Positions 17,132 to 26,577 of a stretch of DNA of 64,000 bases are shown here, one piece after another (the stretch's first letter is position 1; each line of letters begins with the position of its first letter). A program made the translations under genes and the position numbers. The notes beneath the pieces were generated by a model. That model was not told the origin of the DNA. It searched no databases and saw nothing but the letters and a program-made list of their open reading frames with translations. This DNA comes from Magnetococcales bacterium (lineage in GTDB: Bacteria; Pseudomonadota; Magnetococcia; Magnetococcales; UBA8363), in NCBI GenBank assembly GCA_015232865.1, contig JADFYU010000007.1:1-64000 (forward strand). The letters are read 5' to 3'.

Positions 17132-17662
17132 ATGAACAAGACAACAGCACCGGTGTGGGAGTGTCGCTGGCCCGATCCGGTCGCGATCAAAGTGGCGACT
17201 GACCGTATTCTAGCCCAACGCAGCCCGGATGATCCGGCCCTCAACCGCAAGATCCAGGTGATCGTCCGACCCGACCCCCCCGGTCTGGCTGATCAGCCGA
17301 ATTCAGCTCTTCTGGTCACTCCTTGGGGTGTCGAACGCATATACTGGAGTCCACCGCAACAGAGACCGGCTATCATTCATGCTGCCCCATTGGAGCTGGA
17401 TGAAACCGGTCGGGTGCAGGCTGGACAGGGCGTGTTGCTGAAGAGCGGGGAGACGACCATTCCGGTATTGGTCGCCTGGGAGCCGGAAACCGGCCATCAC
17501 TTTGTCGAAACCCTGCTTCATTCGGTCCGGGATTATGACTCCGCGCAACAGGCTATCGCCGCCATCGAAGGAACGGAACCGACCCCAGACAAAAAAAAAT
17601 CTCTCAGCCAACACATGGAAAAAAAAATCAGCCGGCGTGGACTGTTTGGCTTTCTGGATTAA
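17132..17662 (+). CDS. Hypothetical protein, possibly HybE-like
   Basis: A 176-residue soluble protein. Two features recall the [NiFe]-hydrogenase assembly chaperone family HybE: a central LLVTPWGVERIYW (the family has an LLVTPW segment) and an SRRGLFG motif at the extreme C-terminus. A DSAQQAIAAIE helix sits where HybE proteins have an Ala-rich helix. The rest is not convincing, and no hydrogenase genes are present. CAGGGGG lies before the ATG at 17132, 16 bases after thiG, so it is probably in the thiS-thiG transcript. Treat the function as unknown; HybE is only a lead. Confidence 0.55.
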   Translation: MNKTTAPVWECRWPDPVAIKVATDRILAQRSPDDPALNRKIQVIVRPDPPGLADQPNSALLVTPWGVERIYWSPPQQRPAIIHAAPLELDETGRVQAGQGVLLKSGETTIPVLVAWEPETGHHFVETLLHSVRDYDSAQQAIAAIEGTEPTPDKKKSLSQHMEKKISRRGLFGFLD

Positions 17663-17740
17663 CCTGGATTTGGCAGTTGCCGCGCATCATTCTGGAAACG
17701 GCGGTTGGTAGCGCGTGCCGAAAACTGTCGAATTTGGATT
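17663..17740. repeat. Dispersed palindromic repeat, short copy abutting a stop codon
   Basis: The left end CCTGGATTTGGCAGTTGCCG follows the TAA of 17132-17662 directly. The right end is AAAACTGTCGAATTTGGATT. An inner inverted pair (CGCGCATCATTC with GTAGCGCGTGCCG) is weaker. It lies between the thiG-linked gene and the lipoprotein gene. Confidence 0.65.
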
Positions 17741-17752
17741 AATCGCTAACTA

Positions 17753-17781
17753 TTTTTTTACTACAACCGATTAAATATAAT
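17753..17781 (+). promoter_or_regulatory. Possible promoter for the Lpp-like lipoprotein gene
   Basis: A perfect TATAAT at 17776-17781 in an AT-rich stretch, with only a weak upstream hexamer (TTTTTT near 17753). It would give a 5' leader of about 55 bases before the ATG at 17845. Support is the -10 match alone. Confidence 0.35.
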
Positions 17782-17844
17782 GATTGCACTGGCGAGTTGA
17801 TTCACCACATTCAAGATTAAATAAAATAGAAGGATATTGATCAC

Positions 17845-18132
17845 ATGAAAGTTTCCAAGCTCATCCCCGTTCTCGTAACCGGCTCCATTCTCCTGTTTAG
17901 TGCCGGTTGTTCCACCACACCCAAAGAAGACGAAATGGCAATCAAAGAGGCGCAGCAGCACGCCATGGAGATGGAACGCCAAGCGCAGATGGAGCGTGCC
18001 GCACGAATGAAAGCGGAAGAGGAAGCACGGATGGCGGCTCAAAAAGCGGAAGAGGCTCGTATGGCAGCCATGAAAGCCGAACAAGAGGCCGAACAAGCCA
18101 AGCGGCTCTTCCAGAACAAACTGAACAAATAG
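17845..18132 (+). CDS. Lpp-like coiled-coil lipoprotein with C-terminal lysine
   Basis: A 95-residue lipoprotein. The signal peptide ends LLFSAGC, so the lipidated Cys is residue 22. The mature part is one long Ala/Glu/Lys/Met-rich helix with near-perfect heptad spacing (AEEEARMAAQKAEEARMAAM), as in Braun-type lipoproteins, and the last residue is Lys (QNKLNK). In E. coli the C-terminal Lys of Lpp is linked to peptidoglycan by YkuD transpeptidases; such an enzyme lies next door, convergent, at 18283-19323. A similar role here is inference. The length (95 versus 78 in E. coli Lpp) and the signal-peptide detail differ. AAGGATAT precedes the ATG. Confidence 0.75.
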   Translation: MKVSKLIPVLVTGSILLFSAGCSTTPKEDEMAIKEAQQHAMEMERQAQMERAARMKAEEEARMAAQKAEEARMAAMKAEQEAEQAKRLFQNKLNK

Positions 18133-18282
18133 CCGTCTCAACCGGGTGACCGACAAACCTCCGTTGACGGGTTGATCGAAGGCAAAAAACGATTCAAAAA
18201 GGTGGGGCCGGGGCGACCCTGTCCAGCATCCGGATCAGCCATGAAACCACACAGGCATGACGTCCGCATGTACCCGGTTTTT

Positions 18283-19323
18283 CTACGGATTATCCGGGAT
18301 TACGGACCCGATCGGGTGGGACATCCCATCCGGTCGCTCCACCAGATTGTCCACCTTTCCCCACTGAATCTCCACCACCCAATCCGGGCGGCGAGCCAGA
18401 GCCCGAGAAACCGCTTTGGTGGCCTCTTCGCGGATTTTTTTCCGCCCCGACTCCTCGGTCTCTCCCTCCAGAGCCTCCTCAAACAGGGGGTAAACCTCCA
18501 GATACAGCTCCCGCCCCCGCCAACCGGCTTTAACCGGCTCTTGAACCAACCGTACCCGTGATCCGATCTTGGCCTGTTCAAAAAGAACCACTATATCCTC
18601 CGGATAAAGACGAATACAGCCGTGACTGACCCGCCGCCCGATTCCCAACGGCTCATTGGTGCCATGGAGAAGATATTGTGGAATGGAGAGATAAAGTGCG
18701 TGCGTTCCCAATGGATTGGCAGGTCCGGGCGGCACCACGGCAGGCAAATCCGGTTTTTTTTCGAGAATGGATTTGGGAACATACCAATTAGGCCCGGCTT
18801 TCTTGCGAAGCAGGGTGGCCGACCCGGTGGGTGTCCGGGTGCCAACCCGCCCCACCCCGATGGCATAGGTATCCACCCATCCCGGTTTTACCCGGTGATA
18901 AAGACGCATTTCAGGAATATTGACGATGATGTCGACTGGATTATCCAGACCCGGCAGAATGCGCAGATAAGAAGCGGTCAGCAGTGTTCCCGGTTTGGGC
19001 AGCCATGGATTGATGTTGGGGTTGGCCAGGGAAATTTCGTTATATCCCAATCCATACTCCCGAGCCAGCTCCATCAGCGTCTCCGGTGCCTTCACCGTGT
19101 GCGAAAGAAAACCGGAACCGATCAACTCGTCCCCCTCCGACAGAGGAAAACGCCGAGGAACCCGCGCTTGTCCAGCCAGCGTCTCCACCTCCTGTTCCGT
19201 GGTCAACACCTCCAGATAAGTTTCCAAGAGCCTTTTTTTTTCTTCGGCCTCAGCCTTCACAGCAAAAGAAAGTACAATCGACACAAATAAATACATAACC
19301 ACATGTTTTTTAAAAACAAACAT
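18283..19323 (-). CDS. L,D-transpeptidase (YkuD/ErfK type)
   Basis: A 346-residue periplasmic enzyme with an N-terminal signal peptide. A LysM-like segment follows (ELAREYGLGYNEISLANPNINP), then the YkuD domain (about residues 130-265). The catalytic signature is intact: LHGTNEPLGIG, then SHGCIRLYPEDI with the nucleophile Cys. The conserved MRLYH strand and TPTGSATLL loop are also present. About 85 residues follow the domain. Such enzymes cross-link peptidoglycan or attach proteins to it. The start at 19323 is favoured over a GTG at 19332 because AGGTG is well spaced from it. Confidence 0.9.
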   Translation of the reverse strand: MFVFKKHVVMYLFVSIVLSFAVKAEAEEKKRLLETYLEVLTTEQEVETLAGQARVPRRFPLSEGDELIGSGFLSHTVKAPETLMELAREYGLGYNEISLANPNINPWLPKPGTLLTASYLRILPGLDNPVDIIVNIPEMRLYHRVKPGWVDTYAIGVGRVGTRTPTGSATLLRKKAGPNWYVPKSILEKKPDLPAVVPPGPANPLGTHALYLSIPQYLLHGTNEPLGIGRRVSHGCIRLYPEDIVVLFEQAKIGSRVRLVQEPVKAGWRGRELYLEVYPLFEEALEGETEESGRKKIREEATKAVSRALARRPDWVVEIQWGKVDNLVERPDGMSHPIGSVIPDNP

Positions 19324-19665
19324 CAAATTCACACCTATAAATAGATCTTGCCTACCCTATAAATTGGGCTGATCTGCTCTAAAACAACACCCCGGCCATA
19401 AAATGAAACCCTTTTCAGACCCCCTTCCAAAATGATAATCAGTACAGGGTAGCCTGTTTCCAGTTTCAACCGGACGTGGCCAAAACAGGCAACCGGACAC
19501 CCCTTGTGGTGAGAGGACCACCAGTCACTAAACATGATTTCAAGCTGAGAGACCATGAAAAAATCCATAGGAAGCGGTTGATGCGCTTCTCACGAAGGAA
19601 TATTTTCTTTCATGGCCTTTGATTTTAACGATTCTATGGAATTTCTATTTTAAAAGGACATTCTA
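19324..19665. other. Intergenic region between the L,D-transpeptidase and acs genes
   Basis: A 342-base divergent spacer that should contain both promoters. A minus-strand frame of 77 codons (19335-19568) ends 12 bases before the transpeptidase start; it has no good ribosome site and no recognisable motif, so I do not call it. The acs ribosome site AAAGGAC is at 19651-19657. I see no strong -35/-10 pair or repeat. Confidence 0.4.
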
Positions 19666-21597
<1,932 letters not shown>

Positions 21598-21620
21598 CCG
21601 TTTTCCGCTGATTTCAACAC

Positions 21621-21652
21621 AAAAAGGGTGCGTTCGAACGCACCCTTTTTTT
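21621..21652 (+). terminator. Intrinsic terminator of acs
   Basis: A perfect hairpin GGGTGCGTTC/GAACGCACCC (21626-21645) followed by a run of seven T, with A residues on the other side, so it may act in both directions. Confidence 0.9.
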
Positions 21653-21653
21653 A

Positions 21654-21816
21654 TCCTGGATTCGGCGATTGGCGGTGCGTACATGGTTCAATCCATTGAT
21701 TTATCCGCTCAAACAGGAGAAGTTGCCGTCACCTTGCCGGTGATCGGATCTTCTCCAGTTTTTCCAGGCGAATCAAAAGGTTGCGCCAGGTGCGTGCCGC
21801 CGACTGCCGAATCCAG
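21654..21816. repeat. Dispersed palindromic repeat, long copy
   Basis: About 163 bases with outer arms TCCTGGATTCGGCGATTGGC and GACTGCCGAATCCAG. The core keeps the family's inner order: an inverted pair (AACAGGAGAAG ... CTTCTCCAGTT) around a central small hairpin (GTCACCTTGCCGGTGAT). It then has GCGAATCAAAAGGTTGCGCC, the counterpart of GTGAATCAAGAGGTTGTGCC in the copy at 42681-42846. It sits between the acs terminator and serC. Confidence 0.8.
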
Positions 21817-21885
21817 CTTTATAGTGTGTGCGGTTGAGGTCAAGCCAATTTTCACATATACTTTTTACGCAGGAGAGTGACAACC

Positions 21886-22974
21886 ATGGGACGAGTTTTT
21901 AATTTCAGTGCTGGACCGGCCGTTTTACCCCTACCCGTTTTGGAGCAAGCGCGGGATGAGATGGTCAATTATCAAGGGTCCGGGATGTCGGTCATGGAGA
22001 TGAGCCATCGCTCCAAAGAGTACATGGCCATTATCGCCCAGGCCGAAAGCCTGGTTCGAGAGTTGATGGGCATACCGAACAACTATCGGGTTCTCTTCCA
22101 ACAAGGCGGTGCAACGCTACAGTTCACCACCATACCCATAAACCTGATCACCGACCCCGGCAACCAGAGTGCCGACTACATTCTGACCGGCAGTTGGTCA
22201 AAAAAAGCCCTCTCAGAAGCCAAAAAGCAATTCTCTGACGTTCGGGTTGCTGCATCCAGCGAGGCGGTCAACTTTTCTCGCATTCCAACCCAGACCGAGC
22301 TGACACTCAATCCAGATGCCCGTTATGTGCACATGACCTCCAACAACACCATTTTCGGAACCGAATTTTTCTACACCCCTGAGACCGGCTCCGTACCCCT
22401 GGTTGCCGACATGTCCTCCAACATTTTGTCCCGTCAGATTGACGTCTCTCGCTACGGCATTATCTATGCCGGCGCCCAGAAAAATCTCGGTCCCAGCGGA
22501 GTGACCCTGGTGGTGATCCGCGAGGATCTGTTGGGCCAGAATAGCGGGCTGTCGCAAATGTTGGATTATGCAGTCCAAGCTGAAAAAGAGTCCATGCTCA
22601 ATACCCCTCCCACCTATGCCATCTACATTTTGGGTTTGGTCCTTCAGTGGTTGAAGGATATGGGCGGAGTCGAAGAGATTGAAAAGAGAAATATTCGCAA
22701 GGCAGCCAAGCTCTATGCCGCCATAGACGGCTCTTCGTTCTACACTTGCCCCACCGAAGTGGCCAGCCGCTCCCGCATGAACATCCCCTTCACCCTCAAG
22801 GATGACGCTCTAAACGAAGTTTTTCTAGCCCAGGCCAAGGAGGCCGGACTGGTCACCCTGAAAGGTCACCGTTCGGTCGGTGGTATGCGCGCTTCCATCT
22901 ACAACGCCATGCCTGAAGAGGGCGTTGACGCCCTGATCGCCTTCATGCAGGCGTTCGAAAGCAAAAACGGCTGA
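21886..22974 (+). CDS. serC: Phosphoserine aminotransferase
   Basis: A 362-residue PLP enzyme that makes 3-phosphoserine from phosphohydroxypyruvate, in serine and possibly pyridoxal phosphate synthesis. VFNFSAGPAVLP starts the chain. FQQGGATLQF, the conserved TGSWSKKA, SNNTIFGTEF, the Asp of ADMSSN and the PLP Lys in YAGAQKNLGPSG are present. The end GGMRASIYNAM is typical. The ATG at 21886 is chosen because AGGAG is 10 bases upstream; an in-frame GTG at 21877 is too close to it. serA is not adjacent. Confidence 0.96.
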   Translation: MGRVFNFSAGPAVLPLPVLEQARDEMVNYQGSGMSVMEMSHRSKEYMAIIAQAESLVRELMGIPNNYRVLFQQGGATLQFTTIPINLITDPGNQSADYILTGSWSKKALSEAKKQFSDVRVAASSEAVNFSRIPTQTELTLNPDARYVHMTSNNTIFGTEFFYTPETGSVPLVADMSSNILSRQIDVSRYGIIYAGAQKNLGPSGVTLVVIREDLLGQNSGLSQMLDYAVQAEKESMLNTPPTYAIYILGLVLQWLKDMGGVEEIEKRNIRKAAKLYAAIDGSSFYTCPTEVASRSRMNIPFTLKDDALNEVFLAQAKEAGLVTLKGHRSVGGMRASIYNAMPEEGVDALIAFMQAFESKNG

Positions 22975-22990
22975 TTCAGTAAAAGCGGTC

Positions 22991-23041
22991 ATAAAAAAAC
23001 CGTTGATCGTGTGCCAAACCGGATTCCGGCACACGATCAAC
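22991..23041 (-). terminator. Intrinsic terminator of the minus-strand 23-24 kb genes
   Basis: A 14-bp perfect stem (GTTGATCGTGTGCC at 23002-23015 with GGCACACGATCAAC at 23028-23041) and a 12-base loop. Read on the minus strand it is followed by GGTTTTTTT. It also lies 28 bases after serC and could serve both convergent units. Confidence 0.8.
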
Positions 23042-23076
23042 CCAAAAAAATGGTCTGGCAACCCCCATCAATCTAA

Positions 23077-23142
23077 AAACGGTGCGTGCCGGGTGCAATC
23101 CTCATTGATTTAGCCGACAACTGCCGTTTCTCCAGGATAAAC
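23077..23142. repeat. Partial copy of the dispersed repeat
   Basis: The right arm GACAACTGCCGTTTCTCCAGGATA is clear. The left side has CTAAAAACGGTGCGTGCCGGGTGCAATCC, which resembles inner family sequence. The left outer arm is degenerate. Confidence 0.5.
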
Positions 23143-23178
23143 AACGCTCTTTCGGCCCGCCCTATACCCTCACCGTGG

Positions 23179-23454
23179 TCACTCCAAGGCGCTCAGTGCC
23201 TGCTCGGAGGCCTCGGCATAGTGTTGCCATGCCTGCAAAGGGAGTTGAGATAATTGTTCGATCTGTGCCGGACTCGCCTGTTCGGGCAGAGCCTCCGGGT
23301 TGACCAACTGCGCCTGCATCGCCCCAGAGCCATCTCTAGCCGCTACGAATCGAATGATCAATCCAGTCGGTCGATGGGTAATGGTGCGCTGTTCCAACTG
23401 AATATCCCAAATGGAATCGGACGGTGATGGCGAAAAGATTTTTTTTGTGACCAC
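23179..23454 (-). CDS. Small hypothetical protein
   Basis: A 91-residue soluble protein of unknown function. The first half looks beta-rich (IWDIQLEQRTITHRPTGLII) and the second half is acidic and helical, ending LSALE. It starts with GTG, 8 bases after the stop of the Sel1-repeat gene, and is followed by the terminator at 22991-23041, so the two probably form a two-gene unit. I see no catalytic motif. Confidence 0.55.
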   Translation of the reverse strand: MVTKKIFSPSPSDSIWDIQLEQRTITHRPTGLIIRFVAARDGSGAMQAQLVNPEALPEQASPAQIEQLSQLPLQAWQHYAEASEQALSALE

Positions 23455-23462
23455 TTCTGACT

Positions 23463-24023
23463 CTACGCTTTGATCGGAGACCAGTCAGCCGCCCGTTTTT
23501 CGGACTCTGCCCGCTGTTGTGGGGTCATCTCTTCGTGAGCAATCTGAAGATTTTCCAAGCCGTCCAAAAGTCCCGCTGCAGCGGAGAGACGAAACCATTT
23601 AGCCGCCTCAACCACATCCTCGGCGACCCCTTCACCGGTTGCATAAAGAATTCCCAGATTGCTCTGGGCCTTGGCATCTCCCCGTTCGGCCGCTTTGGTA
23701 AACCAATAGTAGGCGGCGACCAGATCCGGCGCAATACCCAACCCTTCCAGATACATGGTGCCCAGATCGTGTTGGGCCAACACATAATCCTGCTCAGCGG
23801 CCAACGTATGCCATTTCAACGCTTCGGCATAATCCTGTTTAACCTCCACCCCTTCCAGATAGAGAGCACCCAGGTTGTGCTGTGCTTTGGGATCTCCCCA
23901 ACTGGCGAACGTCGCCAGGGTCGCGACATAATCCCCCTGGTCAACATTGTGGAATCCAACAGCGGTGGGCTGTTCCAATACTGAATCGATCATTTCAGGC
24001 TTCAAGGTGTTTACCTTCTTCAC
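23463..24023 (-). CDS. Sel1-repeat protein
   Basis: A 186-residue protein with about four Sel1-like repeats, a TPR-related helical-hairpin scaffold for protein binding. The repeats are visible as AQHNLGALYLEGVEVKQDYA, AQHDLGTMYLEGLGIAPDLV and AQSNLGILYATGEGVAEDVV, each followed by an A..W...AA helix. No signal peptide is evident, so it is probably cytoplasmic. The start is GTG with a poor ribosome site; an internal ATG (MIDSVLEQ) is an alternative. It is coupled to the small gene downstream. Confidence 0.85.
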   Translation of the reverse strand: MKKVNTLKPEMIDSVLEQPTAVGFHNVDQGDYVATLATFASWGDPKAQHNLGALYLEGVEVKQDYAEALKWHTLAAEQDYVLAQHDLGTMYLEGLGIAPDLVAAYYWFTKAAERGDAKAQSNLGILYATGEGVAEDVVEAAKWFRLSAAAGLLDGLENLQIAHEEMTPQQRAESEKRAADWSPIKA

Positions 24024-24110
24024 GTTAGGCGTCTGTTTTCGGTCAAGCCGGACGGCTGCAACCCTGGACTCGGCAGAATCCCCGGATCAGCCCCGGCAAA
24101 GAACATCCCG

Positions 24111-24956
24111 TCAGTTAGGCGTTTTTCCGGAATCCCGGTCACCCGTCAACGCCCCGTCATCCTTCTTTTCCAATCTGGCACCAAACTGCCAAAGCATGGT
24201 TCTCAATCTATCGGTTTTGGCCTTGTTAAGGGGGGTCTCTCCCTCACCATCCTGGGCATCCAAATCGGCTCCCTTGGAAACCAAAAGCGGGATCACATCA
24301 ACGGCCCCCCCCATGACCGCCATGTGCAAAGCGGTCAAACCCATGCTATTTCGAGCGTTGATATCGGCCCCATGATCCAAAAGAACGGCGACCAACCCTC
24401 GATTTCCGTGATAACTGGCCCCGATCAACGGCGTATCTCTTTGCAGATTGGCTAGATTTACGTCCGCACCCTTTTGCACCAACATAAGCGAGATACCGAC
24501 AAAACCTCTTTGAACCGACAATAAAAGCGGTGTATTTTCATTGCCGTCGGCCGCATCGATCATGGCCCCTTTTTCCAGCAGCCATTCGACGATCGATTGC
24601 CGTCCCGCCACAACCGCCTGATGCAGCGGTGCCGACTTTGCGGAATCCCGAAGGTTGACATCCGTCCCTTTTTCAAGCAATGAAGCCATTTGGGATTTCA
24701 GCCCCTGAAAAGCCATTTGGTGCAGAGAAGAGGCCTCTGCCGATCGGGGCGAAAATGCCGCCAAGAAAAGCAGCCCACTCAACCAGAAAACCCGGTATAA
24801 ACGCCCTTGGCTGCAACAACCCAATTTTGGAGCAGGCGGACAACCCTCCGTCAAGAACGGATCCACTTTGCAGCGATCTGAAGAATCTCCATCCTGTGAT
24901 CCACAATCAAACGATTCTTTTACTTTTAAATCAAAGCAAATTTTATTCCACATCAT
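24111..24956 (-). CDS. Ankyrin-repeat protein with an internal membrane or signal segment
   Basis: A 281-residue protein. The first 54 residues are polar and Cys-containing. A hydrophobic segment follows (about 55-72, ending FSPRSAEASS, which resembles a signal cleavage site), then about five ankyrin repeats: LLEKGTDVNLRDSAKSAPLH, WLLEKGAMIDAADGNENTPL, MLVQKGADVNLANLQRDTPL, LLDHGADINARNSMGLTALH and LLVSKGADLDAQDGEGETPL. The start at 24956 is backed by a strong GAGGAGGGG. That argues the polar N-terminus is real and that the protein is a type II membrane protein or has an unusually long leader. Function is probably protein binding on the periplasmic side. Confidence 0.82.
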   Translation of the reverse strand: MMWNKICFDLKVKESFDCGSQDGDSSDRCKVDPFLTEGCPPAPKLGCCSQGRLYRVFWLSGLLFLAAFSPRSAEASSLHQMAFQGLKSQMASLLEKGTDVNLRDSAKSAPLHQAVVAGRQSIVEWLLEKGAMIDAADGNENTPLLLSVQRGFVGISLMLVQKGADVNLANLQRDTPLIGASYHGNRGLVAVLLDHGADINARNSMGLTALHMAVMGGAVDVIPLLVSKGADLDAQDGEGETPLNKAKTDRLRTMLWQFGARLEKKDDGALTGDRDSGKTPN

Positions 24957-25115
24957 ACCCCTCCTCTTTCCGATCTTTTACGACTCTTGTCACAACAGAG
25001 ACGCAAGTTTTGCCTATTTTCAAGGTCTCGTCAAAGAGTGTTGGGTATCCTGTTCGGAACAAACAGGATTTTTACATATTTATTTCAACATCTTAGCCTT
25101 AACATTGACCGGAAA

Positions 25116-26279
25116 CTATTCCTGAAGATTTTTTACTTTTTCCCGAATTTTCTGTAGGGGCAGAATAAATATACCGGATTTTTGCAAAGCGACAGGCAAC
25201 TCCTTCAAGGCTAACTCGGCCTCGATCCGACTGGAAAAACGCCCGAAATAGATCAGATAGCGTTTATCTTTGAGTGGAAAAAGATACAGTTCTTCGGCAT
25301 ATTTTTCCAGATCGGTCCGCTGCATAAAAGTATCCAATCGGCCCAGGGAGTGATCTGAAACCAGCATCAATTGAATGCTGAACCCCGGTGCGCTGCCTGT
25401 CAGCCAGCCCTGACCGGCTTCAATCTGACGCTGAAGTTGGCCGTCCGACAACTCCGGGCCGACAGCCTGACCGGGATAAATGGCCATAAGAGGTGGATTT
25501 TTTAGTTTAAACTGATGATACCGGTCCAATTTTTCAGCAAAAGTGATCACCGTCTCTTCCTGGCCCCAAATCAAACCAGGTGTTTTGTTGGCCGGTTTTT
25601 CTATCTCTGCCGTTACGTTGGATGGCGTCGGATTTGGCTGGACCGGCAACGGAGCTGGTTTAGCCATCTCCTGGCTTGATCTGACCAATCGTGGCAAAGG
25701 CGTGACCATGGTGGAACTTGGTCTGGCGGGCAACGGCGGCGGCGTGACCATGGCGGCCTTAACGCTCTCCTGGCGAGGCTTCGGACTCACCGATATGGGC
25801 TCTGGTTCAACCGACCACGAAGCGGATTCCTCCGGTTGGGGTTTTTCTTCATTCGCCAATAAGATCGGTTGCACCGTCTCTAAATTTGAAAGCGCAAGAA
25901 CCGGCTTTGGCTCGATGCTAGCGGTCGTCACAAAGGGGCCACTGAGCCAGGATTGATTGGCCGATTCCCGGTTCAACTCCGATGAAAAAGAACCCGAAAT
26001 ACGGTGTGGGATGGGATAAAACGTTCCCGTCGTAAAAGCAGCCGGCTCACTCAGACTCATCGACTGGTTGTGGCGGATCATGTAAGAATCAAATAATCCG
26101 GCACCCAACAAGGCGGCCAGCGAGACGCTGCCCACCACCGAGACCATGGGACTGATTAATTTAAAAAAAGAGAGCTCTGCTCGCCCCAATTGGCTGGTAT
26201 TCATCATTTGAGATTGTTCAAACGAACGCAAAGTATTTTCCTCACTCGAAAAAAGAACGCTCCGTCTCCTCTTTTGCAC
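25116..26279 (-). CDS. Membrane-anchored protein with a C-terminal SPOR-like domain
   Basis: A protein of up to 387 residues. A cytoplasmic N-terminus leads to one transmembrane segment (about residues 44-65, SVVGSVSLAALLGAGLF). A long Pro-rich linker (about 100-230) is followed by a C-terminal module of SPOR type: FSIQLMLVSDHSLGRLDTFM, LYLFPLKDKRYLIYFGRFSS and ALKELPVALQKSG. SPOR domains bind denuded septal glycan, so a role at division sites is likely. The start is uncertain: GTG at 26279, a TTG within the first 20 codons with GAGG in front, or the paired ATG near 26207. Confidence 0.72.
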   Translation of the reverse strand: MQKRRRSVLFSSEENTLRSFEQSQMMNTSQLGRAELSFFKLISPMVSVVGSVSLAALLGAGLFDSYMIRHNQSMSLSEPAAFTTGTFYPIPHRISGSFSSELNRESANQSWLSGPFVTTASIEPKPVLALSNLETVQPILLANEEKPQPEESASWSVEPEPISVSPKPRQESVKAAMVTPPPLPARPSSTMVTPLPRLVRSSQEMAKPAPLPVQPNPTPSNVTAEIEKPANKTPGLIWGQEETVITFAEKLDRYHQFKLKNPPLMAIYPGQAVGPELSDGQLQRQIEAGQGWLTGSAPGFSIQLMLVSDHSLGRLDTFMQRTDLEKYAEELYLFPLKDKRYLIYFGRFSSRIEAELALKELPVALQKSGIFILPLQKIREKVKNLQE

Positions 26280-26498
26280 CCTGACCGACAGAAAGAGTCA
26301 AAAATCGGAGCGGTACGATGTCAATCGAATCTGTGATTATTCGATATGCTGCCATTTGAATTCAGACAACCCATTGTTTTATAACAAAACCAGGACATAT
26401 AGGATTTTTTCCCCAACCACTCTCACCTATACACAGCCAATTCCATGCCATTTTTTTCCGTTTCTCTCGATCCAATCAATCCGAATCCAAAATGTTCA

Positions 26499-26527
26499 CA
26501 AAAAAAGGGAGCCTTGAAAGGCTCCCT
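26499..26527 (-). terminator. Intrinsic terminator after pnp
   Basis: The stem GGGAGCCT/AGGCTCCC (26507-26526) has a 4-base loop. On the minus strand it is followed by TTTTTTTGTG. It ends the rimP-to-pnp transcription unit. Confidence 0.9.
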
Positions 26528-26577
26528 AATCTTTGATCCACCCGTGAGCGAATCGACGTCTACTTGATCAATCTATT

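Noticed and set aside
19335..19568. A 77-codon minus-strand ORF just upstream of the L,D-transpeptidase
   Set aside because: No ribosome site at any of its ATGs and no motif; described only as part of the spacer.
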